Notes under the pieces: generated by a model
Databases searched by the model: none
The model's input: the letters and a program-made list of their open reading frames with translations, nothing else
Told to the model about the DNA's origin: nothing
Shown: positions 39,040 through 48,000 of the stretch, piece by piece
Position numbering within the stretch: position 1 is the first letter of the stretch
How the letters are laid out: each line of letters opens with the position of its first letter
Translations under genes and position numbers: made by a program
Assembly: GCF_024295805.1 (NCBI RefSeq)
Contig: NZ_JANCLX010000009.1
Span: forward strand, 10,243-58,763
Direction: 5' to 3'
DNA length: 48,521 nucleotides
Source: Streptomyces cucumeris
GTDB lineage: Bacteria; Actinomycetota; Actinomycetes; Streptomycetales; Streptomycetaceae

Positions 39040-39840
39040 GGGGACCGTCACCGAGCCGGGGTCGAAGCCGAACGGCAGCTCCAGCCGGTGGGCGCGCATC
39101 AGCTCCTCGTCGCACAGCAGCCGCTGGGTGGTGCCGTCGGCGGTGATCACCCCGCCGGAGAGCACCACGGAGCGCGGGCACAGCTCCAGCGCGTACGGCA
39201 GATCGTGGGTGACCATCAGCACCGTGACGTCCAGCGAGCGCAGGATGTCGGCCAGTTCACGGCGCGAGGCCGGGTCGAGGTTGGACGACGGCTCGTCCAG
39301 GACCAGGATCTCCGGCTCCATCGCGAGCACCGTGGCGACGGCCACCCGCCGCCGCTGGCCGAAGGAGAGGTGATGCGGCGGCCGGTCGGCGAAGTCCGCC
39401 ATCCCGACCCGCTCCAGCGCGGTGCGTACCCGCTCCTCCAGCTCCGCGCCGCGCAGCCCGGCCGCGGCCGGGCCGAACGCCACGTCCTCCCGGACGGTCG
39501 GCATGAACAACTGGTCGTCGGGGTCCTGGAAGACGATCCCCACCCGGCGGCGGATCTCCGGCAGGTTCCGCTTGGCCACCGGCAGTCCGGCGACGGTGAC
39601 CGTCCCCGCGCCCGCGCCGAGGATCCCGTTGAGGTGCAGCACCAGGGTGGTCTTGCCCGCCCCGTTGGGACCGAGCAGGGCCACCCGCTCCCCGCGGGCG
39701 ACGGTGAGGTCCACCCCGAAGAGGGCCTGGTGACCGTCGGGATAGGCGTAGGCGAGACCGGACACCTGGAGCGAGGGCGGCGCCTCGGGCCCGGTGGCCG
39801 GTGTCTTCGGGGTCTCGGCTGCGGTCACGTGAGCATCCAT
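39031..39840 (-). CDS. cbiO: ECF transporter ATPase (CbiO/NikO)
   Basis: The ATP-binding subunit that powers metal uptake by the CbiMQO complex at the inner face of the membrane. The 269-residue protein has Walker A LLGPNGAGKTT, the Q-loop segment VGIVFQDPDDQLF that is typical of ECF ATPases, signature LSFGQRRRVAVA, Walker B ILVLDEPSSNLD and switch VTHDLPYA. It is the third gene after cbiM and cbiQ. ATG 39840 is given; GTG 39828, which forms a GTGA overlap with the cbiQ stop, is an equally good start and would remove four residues. Confidence 0.93.
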   Translation of the reverse strand: MDAHVTAAETPKTPATGPEAPPSLQVSGLAYAYPDGHQALFGVDLTVARGERVALLGPNGAGKTTLVLHLNGILGAGAGTVTVAGLPVAKRNLPEIRRRVGIVFQDPDDQLFMPTVREDVAFGPAAAGLRGAELEERVRTALERVGMADFADRPPHHLSFGQRRRVAVATVLAMEPEILVLDEPSSNLDPASRRELADILRSLDVTVLMVTHDLPYALELCPRSVVLSGGVITADGTTQRLLCDEELMRAHRLELPFGFDPGSVTVPGA

Positions 39841-40589
39841 CCGGTCAGGCAGACCGCCAGCGCGGTCAGCGGGAGTGCGGCGGCGTACGTCCACTGGGTC
39901 CGGGACGCGGTCACCTCGTCGATCACCGGCATGGTGCCCGTGTAACCGCGGCTGACCATCGCCAGATGGACCCGCTCGCCCCGCTCGTAGGAGCGGATGA
40001 ACAGCGCACCGGCCGATTTCGCGAGCACCCCCCAGTGCTGGATCCCCCGCGCCTCGAAACCGCGCGAGCGGCGGGCGATCCGCATCCGGCGCATCTCGTC
40101 GGTGATCACGTCCCCGTAGCGGATCATGAACGAGGCGATCTGCACCATCAGCGGGGGCATCCGCAGCCGCTGGAGCCCGAGCAGCAGCGAACGCAGTTCG
40201 GTGGTGGATGCCAGCAGCACCGAGGCGGCGACACCCAGGGTGCCCTTGGCCAGGATGTTCCAGGCGCTCCACAGCCCGGACTGGCTGAGCGACATCCCCA
40301 GCACCGTGGTCCGCTCGCCCTCCGCGACGAACGGCATCAGCAGGGCGAAGGCCACGAACGGGATCTCGATCAGCAGCCGCCGCAGCAGGAAGCCCGCGGG
40401 AATCCGGGCCACCGCCGCCACTCCGGCCAGCAGCAGCGCGTACGCCCCGAAGGCCCAGACCGCCTCGCGCGGAGTGGAGACGACCACCACGACGAAGCAG
40501 AACACCGCGGCGATCTTGCAGTGCGGGGGCAGTGTGTGCACGGGAGAGCGGCCCTCCCGGTAGAGCTGGTGGGCGTGGCCCGCGCCCAT
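39825..40589 (-). CDS. cbiQ: ECF transporter transmembrane component (CbiQ)
   Basis: The T-component that couples the ATPase to the substrate-binding membrane protein. The 254-residue protein has about five hydrophobic helices (AAVFCFVVVVVSTP, YALLLAGVAAVA, LLIEIPFVAFALLMPF and others) and the conserved coupling helices: RRMRIARRSRGFEARG and IRSYERGERVHLAMVSRGY, each with the Ala/Ser-Arg-Gly type motif that contacts CbiO. It starts 1 bp after the cbiM stop codon and overlaps cbiO. Confidence 0.92.
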   Translation of the reverse strand: MGAGHAHQLYREGRSPVHTLPPHCKIAAVFCFVVVVVSTPREAVWAFGAYALLLAGVAAVARIPAGFLLRRLLIEIPFVAFALLMPFVAEGERTTVLGMSLSQSGLWSAWNILAKGTLGVAASVLLASTTELRSLLLGLQRLRMPPLMVQIASFMIRYGDVITDEMRRMRIARRSRGFEARGIQHWGVLAKSAGALFIRSYERGERVHLAMVSRGYTGTMPVIDEVTASRTQWTYAAALPLTALAVCLTGWMLT

Positions 40590-40590
40590 G

Positions 40591-41763
40591 TCAGGACGTC
40601 TCGGCGGGCTCGGCCGCCGACCTGCGCCTGCGCACCACCACGAAGACCCCGGTCCCCACGGCGAGGGTGGCGCCGACGCCGATGACCCCGGCGAGACCGC
40701 CGGACAGCCGGGTGTCGGTGATGTCCTTCACGCCGTAGTCGGCGAGCGGGGAGTCCTTGGTGGCGTGGTCCTCGGTCTTCTTGTCGATGCCCTTGTCGGC
40801 GGCGACCTTCTCCAGCCCGTCCGGGCTGGCGGAGGCGTAGAAGCTGACCACACCCGCGCAGAGCAGGGCGGCGGCCAGACCGGCCAGCCAGACCCGGCGC
40901 GCGGAGCTGCGCGGGGCGGCGGTCGGGGCCGGGGCCGCGGCGGCGGGGGCCGCGGGCTCCGGCGCCGCCGTGGCCCCGGGCTCATCGGCCGACCGCGCGG
41001 CGGCGGGGGCCGCGGCGGGCGCGCCGGGGGTGGCCACCGGACCGGTGTTGCGCAGCTCCAGGGGGCGGGCGGCCACTCCGCGGGCGCCGTGGACCAGATC
41101 CGGGCGGACGGCCATGACCGCGCCGACGGTCAGGGCGGTGATCGCCGCCTCGCCGATGCCGATCAGTACATGCACCCCGAACATGGCCGTGAAGACCTTG
41201 CCGATGGGGACGTCGGTGGTGCCGCCCAGCGCGTAGAGCCCGGTGAACGCGGCCGCCGCGGCCGGGACGGAGACCAGCGCCGCCACGAAGGAGGCGACCG
41301 TGACGGTGCGGCGGCGGCCCGGGGCCAGCTTCAGCAGCCCGCGGAAGATCGCGTAGGCCACGACCGTGGTGACCACCGCCATGTCCGTGATGTTCACACC
41401 GAGCGCGGTGAGGCCGCCGTCGGCGAACAGCACGCCCTGCATCAGCAGCACCACGGAGACACAGAGCACCCCCGTGTAGGGGCCGACGAGTATCGCCGCC
41501 AGCGCCCCGCCCAGCAGATGTCCGCTGGTCCCGGCGGCCACCGGGAAGTTCAGCATCTGCACGGCGAAGATGAAGGCGGCGACCAGACCCGCCAGGGGCG
41601 CGGTGCGCTCCCCGCCGCCCGTACCGGCGTCGCCGGCGGGCCCGCCCGCCGTGTCCAGCAGCTCCCGGCGGGCACCGCGGAGACTGACCGCGACGGCGGC
41701 AGCAGCGACCACACCGGTCGCCGCCGACACCGGGGCGTTGATGAATCCGTCGGGGACATGCAT
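40591..41763 (-). CDS. cbiM: ECF nickel/cobalt transporter S-component, CbiM-PDGLE fusion
   Basis: The substrate-specific subunit for Ni2+ or Co2+. The N-terminus reads MHVPDGFIN; in this family Met1 and His2 of the mature start bind the metal, which fixes the ATG at 41763. A further conserved His is in GTSGHLLGGALAA. CbiM helices fill about residues 1-225; an Ala/Pro linker follows; then two helices around the SPDGLEKVA motif (about 310) form the PDGLE domain that replaces the separate CbiN/NikN subunit. The 390-residue fusion is therefore the complete M plus N function. Cobalt versus nickel cannot be decided from the protein alone. Confidence 0.92.
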   Translation of the reverse strand: MHVPDGFINAPVSAATGVVAAAAVAVSLRGARRELLDTAGGPAGDAGTGGGERTAPLAGLVAAFIFAVQMLNFPVAAGTSGHLLGGALAAILVGPYTGVLCVSVVLLMQGVLFADGGLTALGVNITDMAVVTTVVAYAIFRGLLKLAPGRRRTVTVASFVAALVSVPAAAAAFTGLYALGGTTDVPIGKVFTAMFGVHVLIGIGEAAITALTVGAVMAVRPDLVHGARGVAARPLELRNTGPVATPGAPAAAPAAARSADEPGATAAPEPAAPAAAAPAPTAAPRSSARRVWLAGLAAALLCAGVVSFYASASPDGLEKVAADKGIDKKTEDHATKDSPLADYGVKDITDTRLSGGLAGVIGVGATLAVGTGVFVVVRRRRSAAEPAETS

Positions 41764-41799
41764 CCGGGGCTCCGCTCCTGAGCTGCGAGTTTCGGCTCG

Positions 41800-41830
41800 A
41801 TGGTAGCGCCTGCCTGCGAATGCTTCGCAA
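41800..41830 (-). promoter_or_regulatory. cbiMQO promoter with a Nur-like palindrome
   Basis: The perfect palindrome TGCGAA-TGC-TTCGCA (41815-41829) overlaps the -35 (TTGCGA) of a minus-strand promoter whose -10 is TACCAT (41805-41800), with 19 bp between them. The known Streptomyces nickel regulator Nur binds TGCAA-N5-TTGCA; this site reads TGCGA-N5-TCGCA, one symmetric change per half. Nickel-responsive control is therefore plausible but unproven. Confidence 0.5.
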
Positions 41831-41845
41831 GAGCGGAGAGATCGC

Positions 41846-41894
41846 AAAAAACGCCGATGGCGACCTTCCGTTTGTGGGAAGGCCGCCATCGGCG
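41846..41894 (-). terminator. Rho-independent terminator of the MMPL gene
   Basis: An 18-bp stem with one mismatch (CGCCGATGGCG..CCTTCC) and a 7-base loop is followed on the minus strand by six T. It separates the MMPL exporter gene from cbiM and is the most canonical terminator in the window. Confidence 0.9.
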
Positions 41895-41933
41895 CCGTGG
41901 GCGCCCCCTGGACACCCGTGGATCAGGCATGGA

Positions 41934-44150
41934 TCAGACGCGGGTCAGCTCCGTGTCCTTCTCCGGTGACGCGGTGCCGGTGGCGAGCTGCTTCTGGAGC
42001 TGCTCCCCCTCCACGTCCACGTTCGGCAGCGCCTTGTCCAGCCAGCGCGGCAGCCACCACGCGGACTTGCCGAGCAGGGCGAGCACCGCCGGAACGATGG
42101 CCATGCGGACGATGAACGCGTCGAAGAGGACCGCGATGGCGAGACCAAAGCCGATCATCTTCACCATCGAGTCGGTGGAGCCGATGAACCCGGAGAAGAC
42201 GCTGATCATGATGACCGCGGCAGCGGTGACCACCCGGGCACCGTGCCGGAAGCCGGTGACGATGGCCTGGCCGGGACGCTCGCCGTGGACGAACGCCTCG
42301 CGCATCCGGGTCACGAGGAAGACCTCGTAGTCCATCGCGAGACCGAACACCACACCGATCATGAAGATCGGCATCATGCTCATGATCGGGCCGGTCTCCT
42401 CCACATTGAGCAGACCCGCCAGCCAGCCCCACTGGAAGACCGCCACGACCGCGCCCAGCGCCGCGACCACGGAGAGCAGGAAGCCGAGCGCCGCCTTGAG
42501 CGGGACCAGGATGGACCGGAAGACGACCATCAGCAGGAGGAAGGCCAGACCCACCACCAGTGCCAGATACGGCACCAGTGCATCGTTGAGCTTCTTCGAG
42601 ATATCGATGTTCATCGCGGTCTGCCCGGTGACCAGCATGTCGGCGCCGGTGTCGGACTTGATCGAATCCGCCGTGTCGCGGATGTCGGCGACCACATGCT
42701 CGGTGTCGATGCTGCTGGGCTTGTACTTGGCCACCACCGACAGCATGGCGGTGTCACCGGCCTTGTTGAAGCTGGCCGGGCTGACCCCGGCGACGCCGTC
42801 GATGCCCTTGATGGTCTTGCGGACCTGGTTGGCGGCGCCCTTGGGATCGTCGCTGTTCTTGGTGTCGACGGTGATCATCAACGGACCGTTGAACCCGGGG
42901 CCGAAGCCCTCGGACACCATGTCGTACGCCTTGCGCTTGGTGGTGCTGGTCGGCTGCGAGCCGTCGTCGGGCAGTCCGAGCTCCAGGCTCGCCACCGGGG
43001 CGGCAGCGACACCCAGGCCGAGGACGGCCACCACCAGCACCATCACCGGGCGGCGCAGCACGAACCGGGCCCAGCGGGTACCCGCGTTCTCCTTCTTCTC
43101 GCCCGTGTCGGCGCCCGCCTCGGCCGCCTTGCGGGCCTTGCGGCTGACGATCCGCTTGCCGGCGAAACCGAGCAGCGCCGGGATGAGGCTGATCGCGATC
43201 AGGACGGCGATCACCACGGTGCCCGCGGCGGCGAAGCCCATCTTGGACAGCATCGGGATGTTGACCACGGCGAGGCCGACCAGGGCGATGACCACCGTGA
43301 GGCCGGCGAAGACCACCGCGGAGCCCGCGGTGCCCACGGCCCGTCCGGCGGCTTCCTCGTGGTCCCGTCCCTCGGCCAGCTCCGCCCGGTAGCGGGAGAC
43401 GATGAACAGCGCGTAGTCGATACCGACCGCGAGGCCGATCATCATCGCCAGCGTGGAGGTGGTGCTGGACAGACCCAGGGTGGAGGCCAGCGCGGTGATC
43501 GACGAGATACCGATACCCACACCGATCAGCGCGGTCAGCAGCGGCATTCCGGCCGCGATCAGCGAGCCGAAGGTGATGGCGAGGACCACGGCGGAGACCG
43601 CGATACCGATCACCTCGGTGGCACCGGTCTCGGGCATCTCCTGGAGCGCGTCACCGCCGATCTCCACGGTCATCCCGGAGTCACGGGCGTGTTCACCCGT
43701 GTCCTCCAGCGCGTCCCGTGTCTTGTCCTCCAGCTCCATGGAGTTGACCTTGTAGGTGGTCAGGATGTACGCCGTGGAGCCGTCCTTGCTGACCCCCTTC
43801 GAGACATAGGGGTCGGCGACCGAAGCGACCTGGTCGGAGCTGGACTTGAGCTCGCCGATGACCTTCTTGACGGCCTGCTTGTTCGCCGGGTCCGTCATCT
43901 TCTCGCCGTCGGGAGCACGGAAGACCACGCGGGCGGTGGCGCCATCGGCGCTGCTGCCCGGGAAGCGCTGCTCCAGCAGGTCGAACGCCTTCTGCGCCTC
44001 CGTACCCGGGACGGAGAAGTTCTCATTGGCGGGCGGAGAGGCGGTGGCGGCGCCGGCACCGGCGACCACCAGCAGCGCCACCCATATCAGGGAGACGAGA
44101 CCGCGGCGCCGGAAGGCGAAACGGCCGAGTTTATAGAGGAACGTGGCCAC
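41934..44150 (-). CDS. MMPL-family (RND superfamily) membrane exporter
   Basis: A 738-residue protein with twelve predicted membrane helices in two halves (1+5 and 1+5) and two extracytoplasmic porter domains of about 130-160 residues. Typical stretches are LAMMIGLAVGIDYALFIVSR and MIGVVFGLAMDYEVFLVTRM, the proton-relay segments with paired Asp-Tyr. MMPL proteins export lipids, siderophores or drugs. GTG 44150 is preceded by GGGAG at a rather long spacing. A TetR repressor lies 131 bp upstream on the same strand and probably controls it; the exported compound is unknown. Confidence 0.93.
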   Translation of the reverse strand: MATFLYKLGRFAFRRRGLVSLIWVALLVVAGAGAATASPPANENFSVPGTEAQKAFDLLEQRFPGSSADGATARVVFRAPDGEKMTDPANKQAVKKVIGELKSSSDQVASVADPYVSKGVSKDGSTAYILTTYKVNSMELEDKTRDALEDTGEHARDSGMTVEIGGDALQEMPETGATEVIGIAVSAVVLAITFGSLIAAGMPLLTALIGVGIGISSITALASTLGLSSTTSTLAMMIGLAVGIDYALFIVSRYRAELAEGRDHEEAAGRAVGTAGSAVVFAGLTVVIALVGLAVVNIPMLSKMGFAAAGTVVIAVLIAISLIPALLGFAGKRIVSRKARKAAEAGADTGEKKENAGTRWARFVLRRPVMVLVVAVLGLGVAAAPVASLELGLPDDGSQPTSTTKRKAYDMVSEGFGPGFNGPLMITVDTKNSDDPKGAANQVRKTIKGIDGVAGVSPASFNKAGDTAMLSVVAKYKPSSIDTEHVVADIRDTADSIKSDTGADMLVTGQTAMNIDISKKLNDALVPYLALVVGLAFLLLMVVFRSILVPLKAALGFLLSVVAALGAVVAVFQWGWLAGLLNVEETGPIMSMMPIFMIGVVFGLAMDYEVFLVTRMREAFVHGERPGQAIVTGFRHGARVVTAAAVIMISVFSGFIGSTDSMVKMIGFGLAIAVLFDAFIVRMAIVPAVLALLGKSAWWLPRWLDKALPNVDVEGEQLQKQLATGTASPEKDTELTRV

Positions 44151-44281
44151 GAGAAGGAGTGCTCCCGTCGAATAGATGGCACGAACAGGCGGGGATGACC
44201 GGCCGGCGACGAGAGCGGCGCGCCGACTGGCGACTATGTGGTTGTGTGGGGAAATCGGGGAGTGCGGGGAGTGCGGGGAGG

Positions 44282-44896
44282 TCAGACGCCGAGGGCGGGG
44301 AGGATCACGGCATCGATGAAGTCCTCGAGGTACTCGAGATCAGGCTCTTTCCCCTCGATGAACGGGCGGGCGACATAGGCGCCGCACACGATGTGCCCGA
44401 CATAGCGCAGGGCGGGCGTTCCAGGGGCGATCTCCCCCCGGTCGACGGCACGTGCCAGCAGGGCGTTGAGCGCCTCGATCTCGGGGTAGACCAACAACTC
44501 GCGCAGGGCTTCCTGGAGGTCCTCATGCTCATGAACGGCCTGGGCGAGCCCCCTCATCAGCGCCGCGTCCCGCTCCCGGGAGGGCTCGGAGCACCTGACG
44601 ATCTCATGGAGGTCGCCGCGCAGCGATCCGGTGTCGATGTCCTCGAGCAGAATCGGCTTGGTACATCGCAGGGCGGTGGCGACCAGCTGCGGCTTGCTCT
44701 TCCACTGGCGGTAGAGCGTGGCCTTGCTGGAGTGGGTGCGGGCCGCGACGGCGTCCATCGTCAGGGCGTCATACCCGACCTCCTGGAGCATGTCGACCAC
44801 GGCTTCGCAGAGCTCGCGCTCACGCTCGGGGGACAACCGACTGCGGCGCACCCGGGCGGTGGGCCGGTCTTCTGTCTGCTGGTCCGTCGCCTGCAT
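44282..44896 (-). CDS. TetR-family repressor of the MMPL exporter
   Basis: A 204-residue TetR regulator with its HTH in LTMDAVAARTHSSKATLYRQ and the following WKSKPQLV, and a C-terminal domain of the TetR_C type ending YLEDFIDAVILPALGV. ATG 44896 is chosen because GGAGG lies 6 bases upstream. It precedes the MMPL gene on the same strand and is divergent from the Tricorn-like protease. Two CGAAAC/GTTTCG palindromes in the divergent region are likely autoregulatory operators. Ligand unknown, probably the exported compound. Confidence 0.9.
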   Translation of the reverse strand: MQATDQQTEDRPTARVRRSRLSPERERELCEAVVDMLQEVGYDALTMDAVAARTHSSKATLYRQWKSKPQLVATALRCTKPILLEDIDTGSLRGDLHEIVRCSEPSRERDAALMRGLAQAVHEHEDLQEALRELLVYPEIEALNALLARAVDRGEIAPGTPALRYVGHIVCGAYVARPFIEGKEPDLEYLEDFIDAVILPALGV

Positions 44897-44913
44897 GGGG
44901 CGCCTCCCTCCGA

Positions 44914-44975
44914 ACGAAACGGTTTCGTACTCGACCAGCATAAGCCCCTCACTAGCGAAACCGAGCCGTTTCGCT
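44914..44975. promoter_or_regulatory. Pair of CGAAAC/GTTTCG palindromes between tetR and the protease gene
   Basis: Site 1 is ACGAAAC-G-GTTTCGT (44914-44928); site 2 is AGCGAAAC-N6-GTTTCGCT (44954-44975). Both are perfect and share the half-site CGAAAC. They lie within 80 bp upstream of the tetR start and would also affect the divergent protease gene. Binding by the adjacent TetR protein is inferred. Confidence 0.65.
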
Positions 44976-45026
44976 GGTGGTGTCCGTCACAGAACCGAGT
45001 TGCTCCCGGTCGCCTGGCCCGAAAAC

Positions 45027-48000
45027 ATGGGTGGAGTGAGCGACGCACACCGCGAACCACCGCGCCCTGGCAGCGATCATGACTCCGCCTATCTGCGATT
45101 CCCGCATCTCCACGGCGAGTTGATCTGCTTCTCCGCCGAAGACGATCTGTGGGTGGCGCCGCTGGCCGCCCCGGGGCAGGCCCCGGGCCGTGCCTGGCGG
45201 CTGACCGCGGACCGTACCCGGGTGGGCCATCCCCGCTTCTCCCCGGACGGCTCCCAGATCGCCTTCACCACCTGGCGCAGCCTGGATCCCGAGATCCATC
45301 TCGTCCCGGTGGACGGCGGGCCGACCCGCCGGCTGACCTACTGGGGCAGTACGGATGCCCGGGTCTGCGGCTGGACGCCCCCGGACGCCGACGGCCGCTC
45401 CCAGATCCTCGCCGTCTCCTCCCACGGCCAGCCCTTCTCCCACTTCTCCTGGGCCTACGGCCTGGCCACCGACGGCGGCCCCGGGGGACGGCTGCCCTGG
45501 GGGCCGGTGTCCGACATCGCCGTGGCCGACCAGGACGGTGAGCACCGCACCCTGCTGCTCACCGGCAAACCGCCGCATGAACCCGCCTCCTGGAAGCGCT
45601 ACCGGGGTGGGGCCACCGGACGGCTGTGGCTGCACGGCACCCGGCTGCTGCCCGACATCGGCGGCCATCTGGACTCGGTGATGTTCGTCGGCGACCGGAT
45701 CGCCTTCCTCTCCGACCACGAGGGCATCGGCAACCTCTACTCCTGTCTGCCGGACGGCTCCGATCTGCGCCGCCACACCGACCACGCGGACTTCTACGCC
45801 CGGCACGCCTCGACCGACGGCTCCCGCGTGGTCTACCAGTGCGCGGGCGACCTGTGGCTGGTGGACGACCTCGCCCCGGAGTCCGTACCGCGCCGGCTGG
45901 CCGTACGGCTGGGCGGACCGCGCACCGGACGGCGGCCCTACCAGATCCCGGCCGCCTCGCACGTCGACTCACTGGCGGTGGACACCACCGGCCGGGCCAG
46001 CGCGGTGTGCGTACGCGGCAGTCTGTACTGGCTGACGCACCGCGACGGCCCCGCCCGCACCCTCTCCGACACCCCCGGGGTCCGGGTCCGGCTCCCCTCG
46101 GTCCTGGGCGCCACGGGCCGGGTGGCGTATGTGACGGACGCCGAGGGCGAGGACGCGATCGAGATCGGCTACCTGCCGCGGGCCACCGAGGCGGGCGAAT
46201 CCCGGCGGCTGGCCGCCGGGGAGCTGGGCCGGGTGCACGAGGTGGAGCCCGCCCCGGACGGGGATCTGCTGGCGGTGGCCTCCCATGACGGGCGGCTGCT
46301 GCTGGTGGACACCTCCCCCGATGGGAACGGCGAGGTCACCGAGCTGGTGCGGTCGCTCAACGGCCCGGTGGGCGATCTCGCCTTCTCCCCCGACTCCGCC
46401 TGGCTGGCCTGGTCCCACCCGGGTATCGGGCGTTCCCTGCGCTCTATCAAGATCGCCCGGCTGTCGGACCGGACGACGGTGGACGTGACCAACGGCCGGT
46501 TCGAGGACGAGGAGCCGGTCTTCACCAGCGATGGCCGCTATCTCGCCTTCCTCTCCTGGCGCGGTTTCGACCCCGTCTACGACGTGCACACCGGCGATCT
46601 CTCCTTCCCCCTGGGCTGCCGCCCCTATCTGGTGCCGCTGTCCTCCGCGACCCCCTCCCCCTTCGCGTTGTCCCCCGAGGGGCGGCCGGCGGCGGGCGGG
46701 CTGGACCCGGACGACGGCGCGGCCGAGGGCGACGGCACCGTCACCGTCGAGGTGGAAGGGCTGCCGAGCCGGGTCACCGTCTTCCCGGTGCCCGCCTCCA
46801 AGTACTCCTCGCTCTATCCGGTCAGCGGCGGCGGACTGGTGTGGCTGCGCTGGCCGATCTCCGGCGCGCTCGGCGAGACCTTCGCCAATCCGGCCGACAC
46901 CTCCGCCCGCCCCACCCTGGAACACTTCGACCTGGCGAAGGCCAAGCGCAGTGAACTCAGCGCCGAACTGGACTGGTTCGCGGTCAGCGGCGACGGCTCC
47001 CGGCTGGTGGTCAACGACGAGGGTGATCTGCGGGCGGTGCCCGCCACCGAGTCCGGCGACGGGGACTCCACCGTCCACATCGACATGCGCCGGATCCAGC
47101 ACACCGTCGATCCGGCCGCCGAGTGGCGGCAGGCCTATGAGGAAGCGGGCCGGATCACCGGGGCCTACTTCTGGGAACCGGATATGTGCGGGATCGACTG
47201 GGGCGGGGTGCTCGACCAGTACCGGCCGCTGGTCGAACGGGTCGCCTCACCCGACGAGTTCGCCGATCTGCTGCGCGAGGTGATGGGCGAACTGGGCACC
47301 TCCCACGCCTATGTCAGCTCCGCGCGCCGCAACGAGGGCCCGGCCCACTACCAGCGCCCCATCGGGCTGCTGGGCGCCAACCTCGCCCGCACCAAGGAGG
47401 GCGCCTGGATCGTCTCCCGCATCCTGCCCGGGGAGTCCTCCGACTCCCGGGCGCGATCGCCGCTGGCGGGAGCGGGCATCCGGGAGGGCGCCACCCTCAC
47501 CCATGTCGACGGGCGCCCGGTGGACCCGCTGTCCGGGCCCTCTCCGCTGCTGACCGCCGCGGGCGGCACCACGGTGGAGCTCACCTTCGCCCCGTCCGAA
47601 GGGGACGGGCCGCCGCGCCGGGTCGCCGTGGTCCCGCTGATCGACGACCGGCCGCTGCGCTACCAGGACTGGGTGGCCAAACGCCGCGCGGTGGTGCGGG
47701 AGTTGAGCGACGGACGGTGCGGCTATCTGCACATCCCCGATATGGGCGGTTCCGGCTGGGCCCAGTTCAACCGGGATGTCCGCCGGGAGATGTCGCTGCC
47801 CGCCCTGATCGTGGATGTCCGGGGCAACGCGGGCGGCAACATCAGCGAGCTGGTGGTCGAGAAGCTCACCCGCACGGTGATGGGCTGGGACCTCACTCGC
47901 AACGCCCAGCCCGTGTCGTACACCAGCAACGCGCCGCGCGGGCCGGTCGTCGCCGTCGCCGACGAGATGACCTCCTCCGACGGGGACATGATCGCCGCGG

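Noticed and set aside
40588..41781. Plus-strand frame opposite cbiM
   Set aside because: Gly/Arg-rich antisense of the CbiM-PDGLE gene with no ribosome site.
41764..41845. Cobalamin riboswitch upstream of cbiM
   Set aside because: The gap after the MMPL terminator is too short for a B12 aptamer and no B12-box-like segment is seen.
42243..44198. Long plus-strand frame opposite the MMPL exporter
   Set aside because: Composition dominated by H, D, R, G and Q with no fold; antisense shadow of a 12-TM transporter.
44256..44281. CGGGGAGTG repeats between tetR and MMPL
   Set aside because: Fewer than three short, imperfect units in G-rich spacer DNA; not distinguishable from local low complexity.
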